Shown here: in pieces, positions 1 to 6,868 of the stretch
Position numbering within the stretch: position 1 is the stretch's first letter
Layout of the letters: each line of letters begins with the position of its first letter
From: Bacillota bacterium
GTDB lineage: Bacteria > Bacillota > Clostridia > Oscillospirales > Ruminococcaceae
Assembly (NCBI GenBank): GCA_023391005.1
Contig: JAEWBS010000062.1
Location: forward strand, 1-27,622
Direction of reading: 5' to 3'
DNA: 27,622 nt
Program-made: the position numbers and the translations under genes
The notes under the pieces: model-generated
Databases searched by the model: none
Told to the model about the DNA's origin: nothing
Seen by the model: only the letters and a program-made list of their open reading frames with translations

Positions 1-62
1 CAATATAGTGTACCTGTAATTACCATACAAATCTCACTTATATATAAGGAGCACGATGCGTT

Positions 63-281
63 ATGCGTGAATACACTTGCCGCTCGCCGTGGTGCAACTG
101 CGGCTTTGAAGAACCGATTGACCGCGAACCCGACTGGGCCGGTCGCTGCCGTGGATGCTGCTGCTGTTGCTGCTGCTGCGGATGCTGTGGATGCTGCGGA
201 CAGAACCGGCCGGCCCGGCGGATCTGTTATCCCGTCTATTCTGACGGTTGCGTTTGTACCTGCAATTGCCTGAGCTGCTGA
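63..281 (+). CDS. Cysteine-rich small protein with an eight-Cys run
   Basis: A 72-residue protein of unknown function. About a quarter of its residues are Cys: single Cys near the N-terminus, a run of eight consecutive Cys at about residues 32-39 followed by GCCGCCG, and a C-terminal CVCTCNCLSC block. The start is chosen because AAGGAG (46-51) lies 11 bases before ATG 63; ATG 56 is closed after four codons. Codon use (TGC, GAC, GGC, CGC) fits the neighbours, and a strong terminator follows the stop by 20 bases, so it appears to be a complete single-gene unit. No signal peptide or membrane segment is visible. Such composition could serve metal binding, a cross-linked coat or surface layer, or a peptide precursor; nothing here decides between these. 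An Ala-rich frame over the same DNA (67-273, GTG start) is a by-product of the TGC/GCT repeat. Confidence 0.7.
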   Translation: MREYTCRSPWCNCGFEEPIDREPDWAGRCRGCCCCCCCCGCCGCCGQNRPARRICYPVYSDGCVCTCNCLSC

Positions 282-302
282 TTTTTCAATATTCTGCAAC
301 CG

Positions 303-354
303 GGGGGAGCGTTGCGTCTCGCATTTTGTGCGGGGACGTAGCGCTCCCCCTTTT
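303..354 (+). terminator. Long intrinsic terminator after the Cys-rich gene
   Basis: Bases 303-319 pair with 334-350 over 17 positions with four G-T wobbles. An inner CGCA/TGCG pair (320-323 with 329-332) caps the hairpin, and TTTT follows at 351-354. The hairpin begins 21 bases after the stop codon at 281, so it closes the transcript of the Cys-rich protein and separates it from the fumarase promoter at 395-423. Confidence 0.85.
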
Positions 355-394
355 GCGGCTGCATATCTCAGTTTGCGGCGGTTGCGGTTTTACG

Positions 395-423
395 TTGAGT
401 CGGCGTTTGTGCTGTGCTATAAT
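395..423 (+). promoter_or_regulatory. Promoter for the fumarase operon
   Basis: TTGAGT (395-400), a 17-base spacer and TATAAT (418-423), with TGC directly before the -10 box (extended -10). Transcription should start near 430, which leaves a leader of about 260 bases before the first gene at 693. No other comparable promoter is visible between 424 and 692. Confidence 0.75.
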
Positions 424-429
424 AACCGC

Positions 430-692
430 AGAGCGGTCAATAAAAAGTGATAACGGGGGATACCCGTGAAGCCGATTAAACACCTCCGCAGCATAGCGCG
501 CTTTGCTTTTACGAAGGGCTATTGCGGCTGCATACCGCTAGTGGGGCCGTGACAATTAGAATGCACCGCGTGTTATGCATTATTTACGGTGGTACACGGA
601 GGTACGCCTCTAACGGGATGATCGACAGATCTGAGGCATCGCAATAATGTGCTTTAAAATCGACGGTATTACAAATAACGAGGTGACAAAAC
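430..692 (+). other. Long leader of the fumarase operon, no gene seen
   Basis: This stretch has no convincing ORF. It holds small hairpins: ACGGG/CCCGT near 447-462, GCGG/CCGC near 524-540, AATGCA/TGCATT near 560-581, and GAGG/CCTC around 598-613. A GGTGGTACACGG stretch near 590-601 resembles a T-box antiterminator, but the pairing partner and a terminator with a T-run are absent. It may be a regulatory leader; its role is unknown. Confidence 0.35.
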
Positions 693-1532
693 ATGAAAAC
701 AATCACAGCCCGCCAGATAACCGAGGCGGTCAAAGCGCTTTGTATCGAAGCAAACCGGTTTTTGCCCACCGATGTGCGCACGGCGCTCGGTGACGCAAGA
801 GCCATTGAGGCTTGGCCCACGGCCTGCGGGGTGCTCGACGACATCATCGAGAATTATCAGCGCGCCGAGGCGCTGGACATGCCCATCTGTCAGGATACCG
901 GCACGGCCTGCGTTTTTGTTGCGCTTGGGCAGGAGGTGTATGTGCAAGGCAGCCTCCCCGACGCGATCAACGAGGGCGTCCGGCTCGGCTACACCGAGGG
1001 CTATCTGAGAAAATCCATCGTTTCCGACCCGCTGGAGCGTAAAAACACCCGCGACAACACGCCGGCCATCATCAACTACGACGTGGTGCCGGGTGATAGC
1101 CTGACCATCACGGTGGCGCCAAAGGGCGCCGGCAGCGAGAACATGGGGCGTCTTGCGATGCTCAAGCCCTCCGACGGCGTCGCGGGCATCAAGGCGTTTG
1201 TGCTTGAGACGGTTGAAAAGGCGGGCCCCAACCCCTGTCCACCCATTGTGGTGGGTGTGGGGATCGGTGGTAACTTTGACCGTGTGGCGCTCTTGGCCAA
1301 GAAGGCGCTGCTGCGCCCGCTCGACGCAGTCAACCCAGACCCGCGCTACGCCGCGTTGGAGGAGGAGCTGTTGCAAAGCATCAACGCGCTCGGCATCGGC
1401 CCGCAGGGTTTTGGCGGGCGTACGACGGCGCTGGCGGTCAGCATCGAGGCCTATCCCACCCACATCGCGCAGCTGCCCTGCGCCGTCAATATTAACTGTC
1501 ATGTCACCCGCCACAAGACGGCGGTGCTTTAA
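693..1532 (+). CDS. Fumarate hydratase class I / tartrate dehydratase, alpha subunit
   Basis: Alpha (iron-sulfur) subunit of a two-subunit, oxygen-sensitive hydro-lyase that interconverts fumarate and L-malate, or dehydrates L-tartrate; sequence alone does not fix the substrate. The 279 residues match the usual length of the split-gene form. Candidate [4Fe-4S] ligands are Cys66 in CQDTGTACVF, Cys182 in NPCPPIVVGVGIGGNFD and Cys263/Cys269 in the C-terminal LPCAVNINCHVTRHK segment. GFGGRTTALAV near 245-255 is typical of the family. The start has AGGTG seven bases upstream. The beta subunit follows after 14 bases in the same operon. Cytoplasmic; likely part of a partial TCA branch in an anaerobe (inference). 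Confidence 0.95.
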   Translation: MKTITARQITEAVKALCIEANRFLPTDVRTALGDARAIEAWPTACGVLDDIIENYQRAEALDMPICQDTGTACVFVALGQEVYVQGSLPDAINEGVRLGYTEGYLRKSIVSDPLERKNTRDNTPAIINYDVVPGDSLTITVAPKGAGSENMGRLAMLKPSDGVAGIKAFVLETVEKAGPNPCPPIVVGVGIGGNFDRVALLAKKALLRPLDAVNPDPRYAALEEELLQSINALGIGPQGFGGRTTALAVSIEAYPTHIAQLPCAVNINCHVTRHKTAVL

Positions 1533-1546
1533 AGGGGGCGCATGTG

Positions 1547-2125
1547 ATGAAAAAGAAGATTACGGTACCGTTTACCGAGGACGCGGCCCGCTCGCTGCGT
1601 GCGGGGGATTCGGTGCTCATTTCCGGCGTGATTTATACGGCGCGCGACGCTGCGCACAAGCGACTGGTGGCGCTGTTGGATCAGGGTGAGCCGCTGCCCT
1701 GCAACCTAAAGGACCAGATCATCTATTATGTTGGCCCCACGCCCGCCAAGCCGGGCGGCGTCATCGGTTCGGCCGGGCCGACGACGAGCTACCGCATGGA
1801 CGCCTACGCCCCACAGCTTATGGATGAAGCGGGCTTGCGCGGGATGATCGGCAAGGGCCTGCGTTCACAGGAGGTTATCGACGCCATTGGGCGCAACAAA
1901 GGTGTTTATCTGGCGGCGATCGGCGGCGCGGGCGCACTGCTGGCCTCCACCGTGACCGCCTGTGAGGTGATCGCCTATCCTGACCTTGATTCAGAGGCCA
2001 TTCATCGGCTTGAGGTGGTGGATTTCCCCGCGGTTGTGGTGCTTGACTGCCACGGCGGTAATTTGTATGAAAGCGGGCGCGCGGCCTACCTTGAAACGGT
2101 TGGCAAAGCAGGGACTGGCCGATGA
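1547..2125 (+). CDS. Fumarate hydratase class I / tartrate dehydratase, beta subunit
   Basis: Beta subunit that completes the active site with the preceding alpha subunit. The 192 residues carry the family hallmarks GPTPAKPGGVIGSAGPTTS (about 59-77), a KGLRSQEV segment, an AAIGGAGALLAS segment and the C-terminal FPAVVVLDCHGGNLYE. ATG 1547 is preferred because GGGGG (1534-1538) lies eight bases upstream; an in-frame GTG at 1544 adds one residue and cannot be excluded. The stop overlaps the next start as ATGA (2122-2125), so the downstream small gene is translationally coupled. Confidence 0.94.
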   Translation: MKKKITVPFTEDAARSLRAGDSVLISGVIYTARDAAHKRLVALLDQGEPLPCNLKDQIIYYVGPTPAKPGGVIGSAGPTTSYRMDAYAPQLMDEAGLRGMIGKGLRSQEVIDAIGRNKGVYLAAIGGAGALLASTVTACEVIAYPDLDSEAIHRLEVVDFPAVVVLDCHGGNLYESGRAAYLETVGKAGTGR

Positions 2126-2376
2126 TTACGCTTTTTAACCGCCGCGAGCTGACCGTAACCCACAGCATGAAGCGGCAGGGCGAAATACGCGCGCTGCTGG
2201 CCGCCAACGGCATTGATTATCAGCTCAAAACTCGCGGGCAGGACGATTCGTTTACCCGCGCCGATCTGCGGGCCCGCACCGGGAGCGCGGGTATAAACCC
2301 CGAGTGGCGGCATGTTTATACTTTTTACGTCCGTAAAAGTGATTATGAAAAGGCGTGGCATATCATAGGAGAATAG
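2122..2376 (+). CDS. Conserved-looking small protein coupled to the fumarase genes
   Basis: An 84-residue cytoplasmic protein of unknown function. It overlaps the beta-subunit stop by four bases (ATGA), so it is probably translated by re-initiation and made together with the fumarase. The layout is LFNRRELTVTHSMKRQGEIRALLAANGIDY at the N-terminus, an Arg-rich middle with a TGSAG turn, and a strand-rich C-terminus (VYTFYVRKSDYEKAWHII). The order of strand, helix containing a GI-type turn, and strand with closing helix resembles small DUF2007-like domains, but that is only a fold-level impression. Similar short proteins occur in Clostridia, from memory. No catalytic motif is visible. Confidence 0.75.
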   Translation: MITLFNRRELTVTHSMKRQGEIRALLAANGIDYQLKTRGQDDSFTRADLRARTGSAGINPEWRHVYTFYVRKSDYEKAWHIIGE

Positions 2377-3090
2377 CGGCAAGTGCATGTGAAAAGAAGC
2401 TTTGGAGTGAGTTTACACAGACTGTTGATAGGGAATAGCGTACGGTATTAAGGAAGCACCACCATGCCCCAGAGGCTAATTCAACCTAATTGGCGCGCAT
2501 AATCACGTAACAAGTTTGGATGCGTGCCCACTGACGGTGCGTGGGACGCTAACACTTTCACGTGGGGGCCTACAACACCGAAGAACCGTATTCTTTAAGC
2601 CCTCAAATTTTCGTCGTTTTGAAGGTCAGGGGCATGCGGGGGACGGCGTCCCCGCCCGTAAGGCGCTTCGCATCTGTAACACAGTGAAAGATGTCCGCAT
2701 ATTCCGCAGAACATGCAAGCGCCGGGGGTGGGGGGTGTTCCTGTGCGCCAACGCAATAAAACGTTGCGGTCTTAATAATGTTTGCAAAAATGGCATGTTG
2801 AACAGCATCTTACTTTGCGGCTCAAAACAAAAGCCATGATAAAAAGTACAGATGCCGTTCTGAAACAGCATTTGGAAAACCAGTCCTCCGGGCTGATTTT
2901 TCCGCTCCTTCTTGTGCCTTTTTCGACGGGGCTTTGCACCGAAACCACTTGCATATATGCGCGTTCAGAGCTGCTGGCTGCGCTGATCACAGCGGGTGGC
3001 ATGAATGCCCGCTGCGGCTCTGGCAATTCTACAAACTTTTAAAACAGTTTGATCAACCTAATCTATGCGCTTTTTTAATACAACAAAGAA
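2377..3090 (+). other. Gene-poor 0.7-kb gap with several hairpins; strand undetermined
   Basis: No frame here looks like a real protein; the longest (2516-2839) has atypical composition and no ribosome binding site. The stretch 2470-2770 holds a series of stems: GCTAATT/AATTGGC (about 2477-2496), a 9-bp bulged stem near 2521-2549, GCGGGGGAC/GTCCCCGC (2636-2655), and GGCGCTTCGCAT/ATGCAAGCGCC (2662-2673 with 2713-2723). G-runs lie near 2723-2735 and CAACG/CGTTG follows near 2750-2767. It may hold an unrecognised RNA or decayed DNA. The part 2780-3090 shows nothing I can name. Confidence 0.3.
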
Positions 3091-3123
3091 ACCGCCCGGA
3101 TTGTATTATCCGGGCGGTTTTTT
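3091..3123. terminator. Bidirectional-type terminator behind aspS
   Basis: An 11-bp perfect stem (3091-3101 with 3108-3118) with a six-base loop. Read rightwards it is followed by a run of T; read leftwards, after the aspS stop at 3138, by TTTCTTTG. It most likely ends aspS transcription and would also stop anything entering from the fumarase side. Confidence 0.85.
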
Positions 3124-3137
3124 CCATTTTGTAAAGC

Positions 3138-4886
3138 TTATCTCACCTTAACATGCGCTTCTCTAAGCTGCTTTTCGGTGACGGGGGTGGGCGCGCCCAT
3201 CATGAGATCCTCGGCGTTGGCCGTCATCGGGAAGGCGATGATCTCGCGGATCGAGTTTTCGTTCATCAAGAGCATCAGCATGCGGTCGACGCCCGGCGCC
3301 ATGCCCGCGTGGGGCGGCGCGCCGTAAGCGAAAGCGTTATAAAGCGAACCGAACTTCTCCTTAACCGTTTCTTCACCGTAGCCCGCAATTTCAAACGCGC
3401 GCACCATCGTCTCACGGTCGTGGTTGCGCACTGCGCCAGAAGAAAGCTCGACGCCGTTGCAGACAATGTCGTACTGCCAGGCGAGAATATCGAGCGGGTC
3501 TTTGGTGTTAAGCGCCTCGAGCTCACCCTGCGGCATCGAAAAGGGGTTGTGCGTAAAGCCGATCTTATGCGTCACATCATCTAGCTCAAACATCGGGAAA
3601 TCGACGATAAAGCACATTCTGAAATCGTCCGAGAGCAGCTCAAGGCGGCGTCCCAGCTCGGTTCTGATCTGTCCGGCCAGCTTCGCGGTCGCAAGCTCGG
3701 TTTTATCTGAAATAAAGTATAACACATCGTTGGGCTGCAAGCCGCTGCGCTCAATCAGCGCTTTCTTTTGCTCATCCGGGACAAACTTGTCGATCGGTCC
3801 TAAGAACGCCATATCCTCGGCGGCCTTGACGTAGCCCAAGCCCTTCATGCCGATCGAGGTGGCGAATTCGAGCATCTGCTCAAAAAAGCTTCTCGGCTGG
3901 CTGCCGCAACCCGGCACGCGGATGGCACGCACCGTGCTCTTCTGGAAGGGCGCGAAGCTGCACAGCGCGAAGATATCCGAAACGTCGATGATCTCGAGCG
4001 GATTGCGCAGGTCGGGCTTATCCGAGCCGTAGCGCAGCAGGGCATCCTTGTAGGTGATGCGCGGAAAGGAGGGGGGCGTTACCGGCTTATCCGAGAAGGC
4101 CCGAAACACGTCGTACAGCACCGTCTCGGCGACGGTGAGCACTTCCTCCTGCGTGGCAAAGGCCATTTCAAAGTCGAGCTGATAAAACTCGCCGGGCGAG
4201 CGGTCGGCTCTTGCATCCTCATCGCGGAAGCAGGGCGCAATCTGAAAATAGCGGTCAACGCCCGAGACCATAAGCAGCTGCTTAAAAATCTGCGGGGCCT
4301 GCGGCAGTGCGTAGAACTTGCCGGGGTGCTTTCTGGCGGGGATCAGATAATCACGCGCGCCCTCGGGCGACGACGCCGACAAAATCGGGGTCTGCACCTC
4401 GGTGAAGCCTAACTCGGTCATGCGATTACGCAAAAAGGCGAGCAGCCGCGCGCGGGTTTTGATCATATTTTGCATCTTCGGATTGCGAAGGTCTAAAAAG
4501 CGGTATTTTAAACGCAGCTCCTCCTTAACCTCAGGGGAGTTGCCCACCTCAAACGGCAGGTTGCCCTGCGATTTGCCGATGACTTCGAGCGATTTTGCCG
4601 TTATTTCAATAGTACCGGTTGAAAGCTTCGGGTTGACGGTCTCAGGGTCGCGCAGCACCACAGGTCCTTCGACCGAGATCACCGCTTCCTTCATGACGCC
4701 GGCCAGCATGGCGTCATCATGAATGACCACCTGAACCATGCCATAATGGTCCCGTAAATCGACAAACAGTACGCCGCCATGGTCACGAATATTTTCAACC
4801 CACCCCGCTACTTTGACACTATTATTAACGTCGGCCTCACTTAAAGCGGCGCAGGTCTTGGTGCGGTATTGGTTTTCAAAAAACAT
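3138..4886 (-). CDS. aspS: Aspartate--tRNA ligase
   Basis: Class IIb aminoacyl-tRNA synthetase of the bacterial type, 582 residues. It has an N-terminal OB-fold anticodon-binding domain (GWVENIRDHGGVLFVDLRD, about 28-46), the class II core with motif 2 at FRDEDARADRSPGEF, an inserted GAD domain in the second half, and motif 3 at APGVDRMLMLL. The start is set at the Met of MFFENQY because AAAGGA lies nine bases before it; upstream in-frame ATGs would put that site inside the gene. His36 in RDHGG is the residue associated with non-discriminating AspRS, which also charges tRNA-Asn; this needs a GatCAB amidotransferase, not present here. A promoter lies about 125 bases upstream and a terminator follows. 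Confidence 0.97.
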   Translation of the reverse strand: MFFENQYRTKTCAALSEADVNNSVKVAGWVENIRDHGGVLFVDLRDHYGMVQVVIHDDAMLAGVMKEAVISVEGPVVLRDPETVNPKLSTGTIEITAKSLEVIGKSQGNLPFEVGNSPEVKEELRLKYRFLDLRNPKMQNMIKTRARLLAFLRNRMTELGFTEVQTPILSASSPEGARDYLIPARKHPGKFYALPQAPQIFKQLLMVSGVDRYFQIAPCFRDEDARADRSPGEFYQLDFEMAFATQEEVLTVAETVLYDVFRAFSDKPVTPPSFPRITYKDALLRYGSDKPDLRNPLEIIDVSDIFALCSFAPFQKSTVRAIRVPGCGSQPRSFFEQMLEFATSIGMKGLGYVKAAEDMAFLGPIDKFVPDEQKKALIERSGLQPNDVLYFISDKTELATAKLAGQIRTELGRRLELLSDDFRMCFIVDFPMFELDDVTHKIGFTHNPFSMPQGELEALNTKDPLDILAWQYDIVCNGVELSSGAVRNHDRETMVRAFEIAGYGEETVKEKFGSLYNAFAYGAPPHAGMAPGVDRMLMLLMNENSIREIIAFPMTANAEDLMMGAPTPVTEKQLREAHVKVR

Positions 4887-5011
4887 GACGGTCATTCCTT
4901 TCTTCATTTCTTTAGCGGCGTCCGCGCCGTTAAAATTGGTATACATTAAAATCGACCGGGCACCCCGCGAAGCTTCTGTTTCTTCGCCAGAATGCCCAAG
5001 TCATGCAAGTT

Positions 5012-5040
5012 ATCATAGCACAACGCAATAGATTTGTCCA
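5012..5040 (-). promoter_or_regulatory. Promoter for aspS
   Basis: Read leftwards: TGGACA (5040-5035), a 17-base spacer and TATGAT (5017-5012), with TGC before the -10 box. This gives a leader of about 120 bases containing a CGAAG/CTTCG hairpin nested in a GGGCA/TGCCC pairing. I found no T-box consensus in it. Confidence 0.75.
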
Positions 5041-5199
5041 GATTTTGCGGCAAAAAGATGCACGGAACGGCGCTTTGAATGCCTTCTCGACAGCCCCGCC
5101 AAATCTTTTTTGCTGCCTTGTGCCGGTAAAGCCCACCGATACATGAAGTATTGGCAAAATCCACACGCTTAACAGGAAAAATAGACGTTCACCTGAGAA

Positions 5200-5694
5200 T
5201 TATACCGGGCAATCGAGCAGCGCGGTGATGTCGATAATCTCAAGCCCCTGCCCGGCGGCGTAGGCGACCGTCTGCGCGCTGCCGGTGCGCGGCCGAAGGC
5301 AATAGGCCAAACAGGCGCTGCTCATCTCGACGAGATAGCGATTTCTTCGGCGCATGCAATCGGACGTGTAGGCCGCTTCCAGACAAATATAATCATCCGC
5401 CGCCTGTCGCAGCCGCTCGTATCGCAGCCGGTCAACCCCAGCCCAGCCATCGGTTTGGTTGGCGCAGGGGGCCACGATAATCAGCCGAAGCTGAGAAAAC
5501 TCGGCTTTAAGCGCCAGCACCGTTTCGGCGGCGAGGGTGTCAAAGCCCATCGCGCCGCCCGCCGCAAAAATAAAATAGCCCTCTGCAATCAGCGTACGGA
5601 TGTGCGCTTCAATGGCTGCGGGCAGCGCCTGCGCATGCTCGGGCGCAATCTGCCGGTGGCCTGTAAAGCAGCAGGTGAAATTTTTGGTCAGCAT
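5200..5694 (-). CDS. SLOG-domain protein (DUF1273/YpsA-like)
   Basis: A 164-residue Rossmann-type protein of the SLOG superfamily, thought to bind nucleotides or nucleotide-derived ligands; the exact role is unknown. Seen here: CCFTGHRQ at residues 8-15, FAAGGAMGFDTLAAE at about 43-57 (the glycine-rich ligand loop followed by the DxxAxE helix), IIVAPC near 72-77, and a C-terminal SDCMRRRNRYLVEMSS. These match the YpsA/YoqJ-like branch rather than LOG cytokinin hydrolases, which carry PGGxGTxxE. GGAG lies eight bases before the start. The gene sits behind a promoter at 6015-6043 and a leader of about 310 bases that folds extensively, which suggests control at the RNA level. Confidence 0.88.
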   Translation of the reverse strand: MLTKNFTCCFTGHRQIAPEHAQALPAAIEAHIRTLIAEGYFIFAAGGAMGFDTLAAETVLALKAEFSQLRLIIVAPCANQTDGWAGVDRLRYERLRQAADDYICLEAAYTSDCMRRRNRYLVEMSSACLAYCLRPRTGSAQTVAYAAGQGLEIIDITALLDCPV

Positions 5695-5714
5695 ATGTCA
5701 CACTCCAAGACTTT

Positions 5715-5850
5715 CTGCCACCGGGGCGGCTTTTAAACGCTGTGGGCAAACGTTTTAAAGCATTTGTCCGGCTTTACGCGGCGCCGGCTTCAAATGCATC
5801 AACCATGCGGCATGTTGACCTTTGGCGTCATGATGCTTTTACCGCGGCAG
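5715..5850 (-). ncRNA. Candidate structured leader RNA upstream of the SLOG gene
   Basis: A closing stem pairs 5715-5724 with 5842-5850 (about nine pairs, one wobble and one bulge on the minus strand). Inside it are three elements: a hairpin of 5729-5739 with 5751-5761 (10 of 11 pairs); a two-part hairpin CATTTG/CAAATG (5761-5766, 5791-5796) around CCGGC/GCCGG (5768-5772, 5783-5787); and a three-way element GCATCA/TGATGC (5796-5801, 5831-5836) holding two 4-bp hairpins. The closing stem ends about nine bases before the SLOG ribosome binding site. I do not recognise a known riboswitch class. The wobble in the closing stem favours the minus strand, but the strand is not proven. Confidence 0.45.
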
Positions 5851-6014
5851 AATGGGCCGTTATTTTAATGGCATTTTATCATGGTTGACTTATTATTCGG
5901 GTGCTGGGGCTTCATTTAAGTTCAACCGCATGCAAGCAAGATGGCGTTATCAATTCCGAGTAATAAGTTAATTGCTGTAAAGGGACGATTTTTAAGCGTT
6001 ATACGCTATACATT

Positions 6015-6043
6015 ATTATAAGCCGATTACAGAGGCTTGTAAA
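6015..6043 (-). promoter_or_regulatory. Promoter for the SLOG gene and its leader
   Basis: Read leftwards: TTTACA (6043-6038), a 17-base spacer and a perfect TATAAT (6020-6015), starting only a few bases after the mntP stop. Transcription should begin near 6008, giving a leader of about 310 bases with no ORF before the SLOG start at 5694. Confidence 0.7.
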
Positions 6044-6046
6044 TGT

Positions 6047-6589
6047 CTACAGCACCGCTTTAATACCCATGATAACCAGCAGCAGCCCGCCAAACACCTC
6101 GGCCTTTTTGCCCAGCAGGTCGCCAAAGCGCCGCCCGATAAACATAGCGACCAGCGCAAGCAACAGCGTCGTGGCCGCAATGGTGAGGCTGGCCGACCAG
6201 ATATCGATCTGCTGCGCGCGCAGCCCCACCCCGACCGCCAGCGCGTCGATACTGGTGGCTACCGCCTGAAGCAGCAACACCTTGTGTGTAAGTACCGGGT
6301 TTATTGGACAGTCGTCTCCTGAACATAGCCCGCCGTAGACCATCTTGCCGCCGATGATTCCGAATATGAACAACACCAGAAAGCCGCCCATACGGGCGAC
6401 TACCTCTGAGAATATGCCGCCTACAAAGTAGCCGGAGAGCGGCATCACACCCTGAAAGATTGCAAATAGACATACCATTTCCAACAGCTTTGGCGTATTT
6501 CTGTAATGCGTCATGGCGCAGGACATCGACACCGCGACCGCGTCCATGCTCAACCCTACGCCGATAAGCCATATTCCGTCTAAACTCAT
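6047..6589 (-). CDS. mntP: Manganese efflux pump MntP
   Basis: A 180-residue inner-membrane Mn2+ exporter of the MntP (YebN) family with six predicted membrane helices, the usual length and shape. Both pseudo-symmetric halves have the expected acidic helix motif: GLSMDAVAVS with Asp16 in helix 1 and TSIDALAVGVG with Asp115 in the second half, equivalent to essential aspartates known in E. coli MntP. AAAGGAAG lies six bases before the start. Expression is predicted to be switched on by Mn2+ through the yybP-ykoY riboswitch in its leader, which agrees independently with the assignment. No other gene shares the transcript; a new promoter starts right after the stop. Confidence 0.96.
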   Translation of the reverse strand: MSLDGIWLIGVGLSMDAVAVSMSCAMTHYRNTPKLLEMVCLFAIFQGVMPLSGYFVGGIFSEVVARMGGFLVLFIFGIIGGKMVYGGLCSGDDCPINPVLTHKVLLLQAVATSIDALAVGVGLRAQQIDIWSASLTIAATTLLLALVAMFIGRRFGDLLGKKAEVFGGLLLVIMGIKAVL

Positions 6590-6622
6590 GTACTTCTTCC
6601 TTTCAAAATCCGTGGTCTATAT

Positions 6623-6750
6623 AAAAAATAAAACCATGTGCAGCCCGGCAAAGACTGCACACGGTTCTCGTTCTTTAATGCAAGCCAGATGCTTATAGCA
6701 TCATTATGTTGACTTGACACGCCAATATGCGGCGCAAACTACTCCACCAT
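6623..6750 (-). ncRNA. yybP-ykoY manganese riboswitch with terminator
   Basis: Read leftwards, the leader contains the class signatures GGAGTAG (near 6746-6739), GTCAACAT about 30 bases later, and a CTGGC segment after a GATGC/GCATC hairpin. These are conserved parts of the Mn2+-sensing aptamer. The expression platform is a terminator: 6664-6655 pairs with 6643-6634 (10 bp, one wobble), followed by TTTTATTTTTT. With Mn2+ bound the terminator should be prevented, allowing mntP to be expressed. Confidence 0.88.
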
Positions 6751-6804
6751 GCTATTTTAACAAAACAGTTTACTGTTTTATTAAAATTGGCCATTTATAT
6801 TATA

Positions 6805-6833
6805 AATATATAAAAGAACAATAGAGAAGTCAA
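6805..6833 (-). promoter_or_regulatory. Promoter for mntP
   Basis: Read leftwards: TTGACT (6833-6828), a 17-base spacer and TATATT (6810-6805). Between it and the riboswitch lies an inverted repeat AAAACAGT-TT-ACTGTTTT (6762-6779), about 20-37 bases into the transcript, which could be a repressor site or a short leader hairpin. Confidence 0.65.
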
Positions 6834-6868
6834 GAAAATTTTTTCAATTCATTTTTCACACTTTTTTC

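Noticed and set aside
67..273. 68-residue Ala-rich frame with GTG start
   Set aside because: Shadow of the Cys-rich gene: the TGC repeat reads as GCT/GCC in this frame. Its start codon is 15 bases from the ribosome binding site and the C-terminus has no feature.
590..625. T-box-like sequence before the fumarase operon
   Set aside because: Only GGTGGTAC is similar; the full antiterminator consensus, a specifier stem and a T-run terminator are missing, and the operon is not an amino acid or tRNA synthetase operon.
669..1514. 281-codon antisense frame over the fumarase alpha gene
   Set aside because: Mirror of a GC-biased gene; the sense frame has full family motifs and a ribosome binding site.
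2516..2839. 107-codon frame in the gap before aspS
   Set aside because: No ribosome binding site, composition unlike neighbouring genes, no recognisable segment; it covers hairpin-rich DNA.
2772..3042. Overlapping frames on both strands (84 and 86 codons)
   Set aside because: Neither has a ribosome binding site or a plausible domain; both strands open at once suggests chance.
4930..5166. Two frames of 72 and 78 codons upstream of aspS
   Set aside because: They run through the aspS promoter and leader and lack a ribosome binding site.
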